The position numbers and the translations under genes are program-made. This document shows positions 33,301 through 53,264 of a stretch of 64,000 nucleotides of DNA, piece after piece. The DNA is from Macrocystis pyrifera (Eukaryota > Sar > Phaeophyceae > Laminariales > Laminariaceae). The stretch lies in the NCBI GenBank assembly GCA_031763025.1, contig JASSKH010000015.1, forward strand, positions 13,260,774 through 13,324,773, read 5' to 3'. Below the pieces are notes generated by a model. It did no database searches and was not told where the DNA came from. It saw only the letters and a list, made by a program, of their open reading frames with translations. Every line of letters starts with the position of its first letter. Within the stretch, counting starts at the first letter, position 1.

Positions 33301-33560
33301 GCTTTGAAAACATGCCTCAACTCCCCCCCCCCCCCAGATTGTAACCTGTCTCGAACCCCCCCCCCTCCCACTAAAATAGAAGCATGTCTTGCCCCCCCCC
33401 CCCTCCCCCCCCTCCCCGCTTGTTAGTAACATGCCTCGACTCCCCCCTCCCCCCTCTTGCCATGATCAAAAGTGTCTCGACCCCCCCCCTCTCTCCCCTC
33501 TCCGCTTGTTAAAAGCATGCCTCGACCCCCCCCCTCCCCCCTCGTCAAAAAAACGCCTCG
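33240..33560 (+). repeat. C/T-rich minisatellite ending at a splice acceptor
   Basis: About six units of AAAACATGCCTCGACCCCCC followed by a variable C/T tract. The last unit continues as AAAACGCCTCGACAG, whose AG is the acceptor of the DUF1295 exon at 33565. Confidence 0.8.
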
Positions 33561-33564
33561 ACAG

Positions 33565-42521
<8,957 letters not shown>

Positions 42522-42829
42522 GTGAGCCGGAACGGAGAAAGGCCTCGCCCGTCGCCGTTTTAGGAAACCGCATCCCGAAATATCAGTGTTCTACTGGGTT
42601 CCCACTCGGACTCTTTTGTTTTTTGTTCGTCCGGCGGATTGGTTAACGTAAAAGTTAAGATCACACTTTCCAACATTTGATTATGTTTTCCACCTGAATG
42701 CCCGAAGAGATCAAGTGGAATATATATATCGAAACAGTCCTTGCATTTCCCGCCAGAGTGGTGTTAACAGTATGCAGCTTGCGGTGTATTACGGCACTAT
42801 GCGCCACCACCTCCTACGCTCCCTTCCTC

Positions 42830-42978
42830 CCCCCCCCCGCCCTCCTCCCCCCCCCCTACCCCCCCCCTCCCTCCCTCACTACCCCCTCCCCCCCTTTGTC
42901 CCCCTCCCTACCCTCCATCCCTCCGTCCCTCCCCCCCACACACCCCCCCCCTCCCCCCCCCCCCCCCCCTCCCTCCCT

Positions 42979-43013
<35 letters not shown>

Positions 43014-43085
43014 CCCCTCCCCCGCCCCCCTCCCTTCCACCACCCTCCGCCCGCCTCGTCCCCCCCCCCCCCCCCCCCCCCCTTT
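42830..43085 (+). repeat. C/T-rich low-complexity tract
   Basis: Several long C runs separated by T and A. Pro-rich frames here are compositional. Confidence 0.85.
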
Positions 43086-43214
43086 GCGTGTGCATATTTC
43101 CGGGCTATCTATGTATAATATCAGGCGGCTATCCTTATCCTGATCAGTACCCCCACCCTCGAGCATGGGGCCGATAAAAAATACGGGTCGCTAGCGGCCT
43201 ATCAGGACTACAAA

Positions 43215-43850
43215 AGAAGAGCGCCCTCTCTGTTCTTTCGGCTGTGGTGATTGGTGATTAGTCAAACATTTGGCGGTGGTGATTGGTCATTGGTAGTCGG
43301 TGGGATGTGGTGATTGGTGACTGGTCAACGTCTGGCTGTGGTGATCGATGATTAGTCAACCTGTTGGCTGTGATGACTGAGAATGCAAATCGAGTCGCTG
43401 GCGGCGCTACCGGGAGTGCAAGAGTTGAGCACCCTCCCCTTTTTTTCGGCTGTGGTGATTGGTGAATGGTCAACGTTTAGCAGTGGGGATTGGTGATTGG
43501 TCAACGCTTGGCGGTGGTGATGGATGGTTGGTCGTGGGTCGAGTGTGTCATCAATTATTGGCCAACTTTTGACTGTGATAGTTGGCAAACTTGAGGAGTA
43601 TCTACAAGAGACCAATATTCTTTCTGTCGGCTGTAGTGGTTGGTGATTGGTCGACGTTTGGCGGTGGTGATTGATGATTGGTCTATGATGGGCTGCGATG
43701 ATTGATGATTTATCGTCTCTCCGCTGTGGCAATTCGCCAGCTTCCGGCTCTGTCGATTGGTCGTTATGTTTTGTTGATTGTTGATTGGTCGTATTTCGGC
43801 TTTGTTGCATAGTGATGTTGAGGCTGTGGTGATTGACGATCGGGAATGCC
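43215..43850 (+). repeat. TGGTGATTGGTCAACG minisatellite
   Basis: Degenerate units containing GTGGTGATTGGTGATTGGTC and CAACGTTTGGCGGTGG, spaced ~45-60 bp. Confidence 0.8.
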
Positions 43851-44785
43851 AACGCTTCGACTATGAACACACTACTGCAAACGTTTTCCAGTCTATTCCC
43901 AAGCTCTTGTCCACCCCCTAGACGTAGGCACAGTTCTAAAGGTGGCTTGACTGCGGTCATTTTCTGTCACATACTCAAGCGGTTTTCCGCGGTTGATTAT
44001 GAAACGTTTTTTCACTGAAAACATGTATACCACTCTAATGTCGAGTAGTTTTCCACATGGACGTAGATGCGGCTCTATTAGGAAGTTGGCCTGCAAACAT
44101 CGTTCAGTCTGATTCCAAGTAGTTCCCGCCCTACGCGTGTGGTAATATGACACTGTACGGTACAACACGTGTGATGAGAGAACCCCCCCCTCTCGGACAA
44201 ATTTCCCTCCCGATTTTCCACGGCAATGGAGAGAGACTGCGAACGCCGAGCGATGCGTCTTGAATGGAAAAGTTATCGGCGAGAGAGATTTTTCCAAAGC
44301 CACCGTTTTTATTCCGAGTGCCCCCCTTTAGTTTTGGAAAAAAACAACCGTCTCGGAAAAATCGTCCCAGGGGGTGTGTTATCTTATCGCCCTGTGTGTT
44401 ATACTATCACCCTGTGTAATCTTATCACCCTGTGTGTTATCTTATCGCACGTGTTACTACAGGATAGTAGGGGGTTTTTACCGTAATCTATTTTCGGGGG
44501 GGGGTTAGTACTCAGATACCCACGATGGACGCAACCGATCATATTGTTTACACGCCCTGTTTTGCTTTTGATTACTATGCCCCCCCGTATTGATCTGATT
44601 TCAAACAGTTTTACCCCTACACGCAGTGTTCCTTTTGCCCCTGCACGTGGGCGTCGTTCGAACTGGGGTTTCGCTGCAGGCATTATCCAGTCTCATTGCA
44701 AGTAGTTTTCCACCCCTTAAGCGTGGGTGCGGTTAGTTTGTAACTGCGTTAGCTGCTAAGAAAGTTGAAGAAGTGAGGCGCGCTC
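43851..44785. other. Intergenic stretch without a recognisable gene
   Basis: Contains a short AATCTTATCACCCTGTGT repeat near 44390-44450. The missing C-terminal exon of the DUF1295 gene could lie in 42522-48000 but was not recognised. Confidence 0.3.
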
Positions 44786-44789
44786 GGTT

Positions 44790-45495
44790 TGATTCCGTTC
44801 GGTTCGGTTCGGTTCGGTTCGGTTTTGTTGGATTCGGTTCGCTTCGCTTCGGTTCAATTCCGTGTGATTCGGTTGGGTTAGGCTCCGTTGGGTTAGTTTT
44901 TTTCCCTTTAATTATGTTCCACCTTCTTTGGTTCAGTTTTGTCCGGTTCGGTTCGGCCAGGATGGGGTTCGGCTTGGCTCTGTTCGGTCCGGTTCCTTTC
45001 GGCTCCATTCGATTCGGTTGGTTCGGTTCGGTCCCCTTCCGTCCGGTTCGGCTGGGCTTCGCTCGGCTGGGTCTGGTTCCGTCGTATGTTTTCGGTTTTG
45101 TTCTGTTCGTTCCGGCTCTGTTGGGTTAATCCCGGATCGGTTTGGTGCGCTTCGGCCACGTTTGGTTGGACTCCGCTCGGCTCCAATCGGTGCGGTTCGG
45201 CTCGTCTCGGCTTGGTTCGGCTCCGGTCGGTTCGTCGGTTCGGCTTGGTTCGACTCCGTTCGGTCCGGCTCGGTCCGATTCGGTTCGTCTCGTCTCAATG
45301 GGGCTCGGTTCGGTTCGGTTCGATTGGTTTGTGTCGGGTCGGTTGGGATCCGTTCGGTTGGGTTCGACTCCGTTTGGTTCGATTCGGTTCGGATCGCATC
45401 GGTTCGAATCTGTTTTAGACGGTTCGATCCGGCTCGTTTCGGCTCGAATCCGTTTGGTTCGGTTCGACTCGATTCGGTTCGGTTCGTTCGATTGA
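44790..45495 (+). repeat. (GGTTC)n pentamer satellite
   Basis: About 700 bp of decayed GGTTC units. Five is coprime to three, so every frame cycles through the pentamer and both strands remain open for long stretches (FGSVR on plus, EPNRT on minus). Not a gene. Confidence 0.93.
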
Positions 45496-45679
45496 CATTC
45501 TTGGGGAGGAGCAAGAATACCAGGGAGGAGGTGGAAGGGGAAGGTCGGTGGAACTCCGGAGTTGCTTAGCTTATGTTTGCATCGGGTGCCGGGCAGCAAG
45601 TATGTCCGTTGACGCTCTAAGTAGATTCGGCCCGTCAAGACATCTTTAGACTTGACATACTAGTTTTAGTGTGATATTT

Positions 45680-46070
45680 CCTTGATAGATGCCCGTCAAG
45701 GGTTTGACGGCTTCCCGTCAAGTGTTTGACGGCTGTCCGTCAAGGTTTTGACGGATGTCCGTCAAGTGTTTGACGGCTGTCCCTCCGGTGCTCTGGACCC
45801 CCCCCCCCCCCCCCCCCCTGCGTAATGCGGGCGTAGAAATTTCCTTGTGGAGTGGAGGCACTGAACAATGTAGTAGACCTCACGAGGTGTCGACAGTCTA
45901 TTGGTGCGCTACATTGTTCAATGCCTCCACACGAATTTCTGTACGCTCACATTGTGCAGGGGGGCGGCGGGTCCGGGCCACCTGTACCGTCAAGCTCTTT
46001 GGCATTTGTCCGTCAAGGCTTTGACGGCTTCTCGTCAAGGTGTTGACGGCTGTCCGTCAAGAGTGTCCTC
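45680..46070 (+). repeat. 24-bp minisatellite split by MITE-4
   Basis: TTTGACGGCTGTCCGTCAAG units at 45690-45780 and 46000-46070. Confidence 0.88.
45786..45990 (+). mobile_element. MITE-4 copy 2, inside the 24-bp minisatellite
   Basis: GCTCTGGACCCCCC left, GTGCAGGGGGGCGG...GGGTCCGGGCCACC right, inner arms AATTTCCTTGTGGAGTGGAGG and GCCTCCACACGAATTTC pair. Matches 6178-6384. Confidence 0.7.
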
Positions 46071-46629
46071 AACCAACAGATTTTGCCGCGGGGGGGGGTG
46101 CGTCTTGGGGGCGGGTGCGGCCATCGATAGCTTGCGTCAGGGTGACCGTATGTCTCCGATAAGTGGCAGTCCCGAGCTGCCATAGGGGAAAGGTACTACA
46201 GAAAAAACTTGTTCGTTTTATTTTTGTTTTATTTTCCGTGTTTTTTCTTTCTTTCTCGTCTCTGGCGTTACTTTCGTGTTGCGCTTTACATGTGTCTTGG
46301 GTATATTTGTCTTTTACTTTTTCTTTCCGTTTTTGTATTATTTTCTGGCGTCTGGTTACCGTTTCTTTTCTGTTACCAGGTAGTTGTTTTCTGTCTGTAT
46401 TCATTAGTACATGTGTGTACATTTTTGGTCGTGTGTACTGCACGACGAAGACGCACTCACATACAGACTATCGTACGCGCGAACGTAAACTAAAAACGCG
46501 GCACAACATGCTGTTCAAAAACGAAAAACAAGACAAAATCACGAGCAGCAAAAAATTAATCACGTACACGAGCGTAGCCTAGCAACGGCAACCAGCGAAG
46601 CGGCTCAGAGGGAGGAGTACCGTTTTCAA

Positions 46630-47300
46630 CTCTCCATATATCCGTTGTTGAACGGTGTGTGGGGGGGGGGGGGGGTATCCGTTGGAGGGGGATGTGTACC
46701 TGTTGGGAAGGGGGGGGTATCGGTTGCGGGTGGTGTGTATCCGTTGGTTGTGTGTAGGGGGTGGGCGGGGTATATATCCGTCGGGTAGGTGTGTGTATCC
46801 TTTGGTGGGCAGGGAGTGATGGCATTGGCGGGTGGTATCATCCATCCTACCTGAAGAACCAAAACAGAACTGAGATATAACACCCGTTGGGCAAGGTTGA
46901 GAGGGGGGGGGGGGGAGAGGCGGGGGTGGGGAGAGGCGGGGGTGCACTCGACATCATGCATGGTCGTAGTCGCATGGAGGGGCGGCATTTGCTCCGTGTC
47001 GTCTGCACCGAATGTCTGAAGGAAATCCCGATTGCAACATCCAAGTAGCCGTCGAGGGTCGGGGGGGGGGGGGGGGAGGAAGGGAGGGGGGGAACTTGCT
47101 CGGTGTCGTTTACGCTGCTGGTCTATCGGACGACGTGCTGATTCCACCGCCGGATGTAGCTGTTGACCAAGAGAGGGGTTGGGGGGGGGAGTGGAGTGGG
47201 GGAGGACATTTGCCCGATGTTTTCTGATGCGAGGGTGTAAAGGCGATGAGGGAAGGGGGGGGTGGGTGGGCTAACCCCGCGTTTGGTAGGAGGTGGAAGG
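46630..47300 (+). repeat. G-rich minisatellites with an L-tail fragment
   Basis: GGTGTGTATCCGTTGG units at 46640-46810; G runs to 47300. A reversed L-type tail (GTGCACTCGACATCATGCATG) is at 46945-46995. Confidence 0.6.
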
Positions 47301-48974
47301 GGACGGAAGGGGGGCTGCTTGATACGTGTCCTCTGCGCTAAGGAGTGTATATCCCACAGGCGTGTTTGATCAGTTGGATGAGTCGAGACGAAAAAAAAAA
47401 AAGGAAATTAATTTTCGGCGGGTTGGGCATAACGGGCGCATTTTACCGGTTCTACAGTAGTGGAGGGGCGCGGCCAGTCAGAAGACCGTCAAACCGCGGT
47501 CTCTTGTTCTAGCCTCTTTTTGCTCTTGGTGAGTTTTGCGAAAATTGGACGCGGTTGGAACATGGACGGCCAGAAAATGCAAACGCACATGTATGCACGT
47601 TGTCGTTGCTTGAAGGGTTGTGTACGCACCTCAAACAGGCCGTGATGCTGACCATCTATCATCTATCATCTATCAGATGCTAATGATTGGGAAGGGGGGG
47701 GTGGTTCGAAAGGCTGGAGGGGAGGGAATTTTTAGAGGGGTGGGGGGGGGGTTACGTTTTCAAGTACCCCTTTGTATGAAGCCACATAGTAGGCCACGGA
47801 CAGAGTGTCGTCGGGCGTTGCATGGGCTGTTGGCAAGGATGCGCGTTTTTTGGAAAGGAGGTGAAGACGGAACACGTCTGTCAGAGAGTAGACCAGTCAG
47901 CGGGGGAGCGGGGGTGGGGACGGGGGGGCGGAATCAAGGGTGGATGGGGCTTGCGTGTCCTCCGCGACGTTGTCAGCGGGATATATCGGGAACGCATCAA
48001 TATATACTGCACATGCGCATGCTCGCATCGTGTCTATTACCTGGTACATGATAATCAATGAAAATATCACTTTTTTGGCTCGATAAGAACTACCGTCCAA
48101 CCCGTGGCGCAGTCAAGGGACATCCGGAAATTATGCCCGGGTTTCCTACGTGTGTGGATATGGGTAATTTTGATCGCGGGTATGTAGGATATTGACTGCT
48201 CACCTGATTTTGCTGCTGCGAACATCGCCCACAGCGACCAACTATACAGCAACACAAACAAGTGATATGCAGTATGCCAACAAGAAAAATCAGCTCTAAT
48301 AACGTAATCTGAGCAAGCCTTACAACCTCATTGCGAAAACAACCTTGAGCATGGCCTATTCGGTACCGGTAGGATTAAGTGCAGCACTCGCTCGCTGCCA
48401 ATGGACATCATTTCTTAATCGTCACTACTATGGTAACTGTATGTACGAGGTGCTGACGTTACTGTATACATATATATATATATATAATCCTATTGGGACG
48501 GACCAAGGTTTAGAGACGGCGCAAAACGCGACAAGTATTATAAGTAAGTGCGGTCTCATCAACGTTCTGAGCAACAGCGTGCGACAACAACACTATTTCA
48601 TGGAAGGACGATGATGCTGCGCACGCGTCGCGTACAGCAGCTCCTTCCGTATGCACTTTTGGGAAACAACAACGTACCTGGTCCAGTATAGTACAAACAG
48701 CGCAGGGTGCCCAGGGTGAGGCACGCTACGTATAATACGATTATAATGGTACAGTTAATAGAGGCCAAATCGGCTGGAGGACCCTCCTGCACCAAAAAAG
48801 CTACTGCTGTGATACAGCAGTATAGATTTCCCGCTGTGCGTAAGAGAGAAGGCTACTATTAATACTACAGTTAGTAGTAGTCATCCTCTTCAGGGATGTG
48901 GGGTTGGAGTTAGATATATATGTCCATGCTTCTGGACAGTGGCCTGAAGGCCACACCTTCCGCGGGGTACTTAC
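47300..48974. other. Intergenic stretch without a supported gene
   Basis: Satellite C fragment at 47465-47505 (GTCAAACCGCGGTCTC). A hydrophobic minus-strand stretch at about 48204-48262 (LFVLLYSWSLWAMFAAAKS before CAG/GTGAGC) is exon-like but lacks a good acceptor. Confidence 0.35.
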
Positions 48975-49089
48975 TATTACAGGTGACCACACTAAACAGG
49001 ACCTACCAGGTATAGTGCACTCAAAAACCTATATATTTACCTATTTTTACTACTAAAATCTGGGCTTTTTACTACGGTCCCCCGTAATA
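48975..49089 (+). mobile_element. MITE-1 copy 19, carrying a TACCAGGTA scar
   Basis: Diverged left end TA-TTACAGGTGACCACAC, right end CGGTCCCCCGTAA-TA. A TA near the start of the core is replaced by TACCAGGTA (49004-49012). Confidence 0.88.
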
Positions 49090-49461
49090 CAAGTTTTTAC
49101 CTGTACAGTACATACATCCCCTTACCCCACCCAGCAGCCCGCGCTGCTTCTCGTGTGACCGATGCTTTGCTGTTGTAATATCTTCATTTGTTTTCCGACA
49201 CTTTGTCCGTGATAAATCCCATTCGATGGCAGCAAAGTGGCCGCGAAACAGCAGCCCGATGTTGATATCATACGTTGCAGGTGCAACAATATTTTATTTG
49301 GGTAAGGGTGGTTGTACTACTGTAGTGCGTATTCAAGTAAGTATACGCAGGGGAGGATGATCGGTTGGATGGGATTGGTGGTAATCGAGGAATTTGTGTC
49401 AGCTTGTTCAGTCTGAGTGATGCCCTGCACATACTTTGTTGGAGGGCAAATCAACTATTAT

Positions 49462-49573
49462 TATCACGGGGGACCATAGTAAATAGGACCCACGGTACAC
49501 CCAAAAACCTATATATTTACCTTTTTTAGTAACAATATTTTGGTCCTATTTACTATGTATGGTCCCCCGTAAC
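49462..49573 (+). mobile_element. MITE-1 copy 20, carrying a TATGTA scar
   Basis: TA-TCACGGGGGACCATAG left end. The right terminal repeat reads ACTATGTATGGTCCC where the family has ACTATGGTCCC (49554-49559). Confidence 0.9.
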
Positions 49574-51050
49574 AGCAGCAGGCAGGTGTGGGTGGGTTGC
49601 GAAAGCGAAAAAAGAAATGTGAGCCTTTTTTGTGCTTTGCAACGTACACATGCTAAAACTACACTACTACCTGTTACGTGTGAATTGTACTGGTATATCA
49701 TCATTAGTACTACTACTGGTGTACCTGGTATGTACTGCTGTCGTACGAGTACCACCATGCTTCTGGTTCTTCTATGTAATAATACCAGGTCGTCGTTGTA
49801 GTCGCCATACTGCTGTAATCGAGTCCGTCCGTGCTCACAGGATAGGCTCCAATAAAACTCTGGAACAAGCGGGATCATTGAGCGGAAGGAAAAAAAAAAA
49901 CAAACCACAAAGAACACACATGCATACCGCAACTACTACATACTACTGCTACAGTTAGTACGCAGAATATGGGTACCATACATATACCGGTATGTACGAA
50001 TGAAATTAGGAAACCCGGTGATCGGTGACTCGCCCTGTGGACATGTACTCATTACGCATGTATGTATGTACTCGTACATAAAATACAATATAATAACCAA
50101 GAGGGTCAACAGGACAAACCGTGCCAGTACATTTTATGACATACCAGCACGTTCGGCATACAGATAGATATATCTAGATATATCTGGATGTGTGGTCTTC
50201 ACGCGGAAAACGGGCGTTTTATTTCGGTTCCATATATGGATCTTTCTGGATACCGCTGGATATATATATCCATCCGTTGGTGCCTTGTTGTTCCGTTTCG
50301 AGCATTTTTAGGCGTTTCATTCTGTTTCTACGAGAGATCGAAAGATCGTTAGCTTCACGCAGTACGAAAGATCGTTAGCCGTACAAGCAGTAGTACGACA
50401 GACGAAAGATCGTGCTCTGTCTGCTTCCCCGACCAACGGTATTCGGCGCCCGACATTCCCTCAGAGAAGTGGCGAGAGAAAGAGACAGCTGGTGGTGGCT
50501 GAGTTGCTGGGTGTCATAGGTGGCATAGCAGCAACAACAGCGGATGGAATAGATTTGATGCAAGACTAACTATTATACGAATATCTGGTACACGTATACC
50601 ATACACAGGTGAGCACATTGGACTCGTGTACCTCTTTTTACATCACATACCAGGCACATGACGAAGACTTCATTCCTTTTTTTTTTGGTGATTGGTGAAC
50701 ATATGTACACCAGAACCAGGTACGAGCCCCTACAAACTCCTCGCAGTTGACCCCTGCTCCTCAGAGGTGTTGTGTGGTTCGTGGTGGTGGTGTGCTGTGT
50801 GCTGTGTGCATTGCGGTTTGGGGGGTGCGTGGATGATACGTGGGTACTATTAATAGGCAGTATCTATCTGGTGTATGATACAGGCATGAGATGTACCCAT
50901 AGTGATCAATGGTATGCGATTGGTTGTTCCGTCGATCGCTTATTTTGACCATCCTGTTTCCTGCGGATACTCCTATTAATAGTGCAGAAGCTCTGCTCGT
51001 ACGTACTACAGTATTTTTTTTATTTTTTTATTTATTTTTCATTATCACTT
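49574..51050. other. Intergenic stretch without a supported gene
   Basis: Scars: TACCTGGTA near 49720, TATTAATA near 50846 and 50971. GAAAGATCGTTAGC is repeated near 50340 and 50365. No exon supported. Confidence 0.35.
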
Positions 51051-51057
51051 TTACTTT

Positions 51058-51352
51058 CCAGCCCAACTCGTAGGAGGTTTTACCCTCGGCGATCTTCTGG
51101 ACAAGCCGTGGTCACAGGTGTCGTCCCTTCTCCCCCCCGGTATACGCGCCTTTATTTTTTGTCGCGCATAGGGTTCAGCATTCCCACTGCTCGTCGATTT
51201 TCATCGAATGTAGCTAACTCACGCTCTCGCGCTTTCCGCTTATCAATTTTATATGCAAGAAAAAGTCCCTACGAGTATGCACTCGGTGAGACTTGAACCC
51301 ACGAAATTGATCTTGATAGGCACGCGGACCACCTACCAAGCCACCGGGGACG
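51058..51352 (-). mobile_element. tRNA-derived SINE-1, copy 2
   Basis: Minus strand begins GTCCCCGGTGGCTTGGTAGG (A box TGGCTTGGTAGG) and has the B box GGGTTCAAGTCTC at about 51302-51290, the spacing of a tRNA gene (head 51352-51283). The body continues to TCACAGGTGTCGTCCC and beyond, collinear with 23985-24260. Confidence 0.75.
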
Positions 51353-51544
51353 TACTCATATGATGTACCTGGCATACGTACTCGTACTTCTATATATTGA
51401 AGATCTGTCTGCATTATGTGAGCCTGATTTTTATTTTGCGGCTTAAAATCTGGCGATGTTATAACAACACAACAAACAGAAACGACAACAGCGACAACTT
51501 CGTGCAGTACTTGAAAAATATACCAGGTATAAACTGTTCTCAAC

Positions 51545-51866
51545 ATTTAACTATCTTCACCCTTCTTTTCTCTCTCCCTCTTAGTCTTTATTCAGATCCT
51601 GGGTCACACAGCAGGCTCTCCTTCCCCCCTCCCAACTACGGTTCGAGCCTTCACCTTTCCCGCGAAAAGACTTCAGCCATTGCTTCCCTCGTCGACTCGC
51701 GTCGAAATACGCCTACCCGCGCTACGCGCTCTCAGCAGTTGATTCCATTTTTATTTTCGGATATAAAACGTCTCGCCACGGTGGGATTTGCACTCACTCA
51801 CGGAAAATCAACTTTAGCAGCACTCGAGGGTACCACTGAACCACCGGGGCGACCGCGTGGAGTGTT
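51545..51866 (-). mobile_element. tRNA-derived SINE-2
   Basis: Minus strand begins GGTCGCCCCGGTGGTTCAGTGG (A box) with a weaker B box (GTGCAAATCCCAC) about 50 bp on, then a body with GAGAGCGCGTAGCGCGGGTAGG. Confidence 0.6.
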
Positions 51867-52421
51867 TATGTAAAAACAATAATGACAACGACAAGAGCAA
51901 GGATTATCGTCGATCAGTTCCAGGGTAGACCGAGAGATACCCTGTTAGGGGCAGCGATCCCATGTATCTCGGTGGTTTTATTTGCTATTACACAGCAGCA
52001 ACATATGTCGCCTCCTGCAAAAAAATAAACAACTACAATTCACGATGCCTCAAGTGCCAGGTATCTAATTATCTATATGCGGTACAGCCGATTGGAAAAC
52101 CACCACTAGGAAAGCCAGCATGCGGTTCATAGGGTATTACAACACTGCTATATTAGTATTAATACTATCATCAATCTTGACATCCGACAATCTGTAACGT
52201 AGCTTCAACGTTGATCGCTCATGAGCACCCCGAAATAAGAAAAATAGGGAAACAAGAGGGTGCGTAAGCAAAAAAAATTGAACTCCCTTCTGCGCCGATT
52301 TCCGGCCTGAGCACTATCTACCCCGTTCGTTGTGCTTGCTATTTGGAAGCCGTTACACTTAAAAAAAAATAGTAAATTCAGCTAAAGAATCCTACGGACC
52401 TCTTTACTGCTTCTTGCTTAT

Positions 52422-52695
52422 AGGTTTCCTCATAAAAATATCGGCGTTCGGAGAAAGGACGATTAGGGTCACAAGAAGACCGCGATGGGAGCAGCACCTT
52501 CACCGAGGTTAAGGTTTCCTCGAAAAGTCATTGGCGCCCGGAGCAAGGGTGATCAGACCAGGAAGAAATCTGCGATGGGAGCGAAGACTAAAGCACCAAT
52601 CCTAAGGTTTCCTCAAACAAATATCGGCGTTCAGCGCAAGGGGGATAGTAAAACTATCGAGAAGACCGCGATTGGAGCGACGGTCACACAGGCAT
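52422..52695 (+). repeat. Three ~90-bp tandem units, in frame with a coding start
   Basis: AGGTTTCCTC...ATCGGCGTTC...GACCGCGATGGGAGC starts at 52422, 52512 and 52605 (spacings 90 and 93, both multiples of three). Units 2 and 3 encode a basic repeat of the RFP..IG..RKGD...K(T/S)A.GA type in the frame beginning at ATG 52485. Confidence 0.7.
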
Positions 52696-53229
52696 CGTCG
52701 TCGACTCGCAGGACTTCGCACCGGTTGCACTCTCTATCCTTGGTACCGCCGCCGCCGCCGCCGCCGCAATCGCTGCCGCTGCTGAAGGTTCTACCACTGC
52801 TGCCTCCAACGCGGGTGCTCCCACTGCTGCTGCCGCTGCTGCTGCTGCTAGGGCTGTTCCCGACGGGCCAATGCCTTCCCCCCTCTCTTGAGAGGGGGCG
52901 AGAAGGCGCCCCCACAGCGACAACAACAAAAAATGACCGAAATCAAACCGGAGGTGGTGCGGTCGTTGTTATTGCCCCGGCGGTCGAAAGAAAACCGATT
53001 TGGGGCCCTCCCTCCCGACATCCCTGATGTAGTCGCGGCTGCGGAAGGCGCCCCCCTCTCTTCACGGACACAACAAACGCACAAAAAGGAGGAGGGGAAG
53101 GCGAAAAGCAGCACCAGCACCAGCGCCAGCGAAGATGGAGGGATTTTTCCCCCTGCAGGGGATGGTCATGAATTGTCCCCTGGTGCGGAAGAGGACGGTG
53201 TGATGAACGAGGAGAAGGGGAAGGATGTC

Positions 53230-53264
<35 letters not shown>

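Noticed and set aside
44790-45570. Long open frames on both strands (FGSVR and EPNRT repeats)
   Set aside because: They are the unavoidable translation of a decayed GGTTC pentamer satellite.
51062-51117. Exon-like stretch with strong pyrimidine tract and acceptor, reading QLVGGFTLGDLLDKPWSQ
   Set aside because: It is collinear with SINE-1 at 24195-24240 (GACCACACCTGTGACCACG, CTTGTGTAGAAGATTG), so it is repeat DNA.
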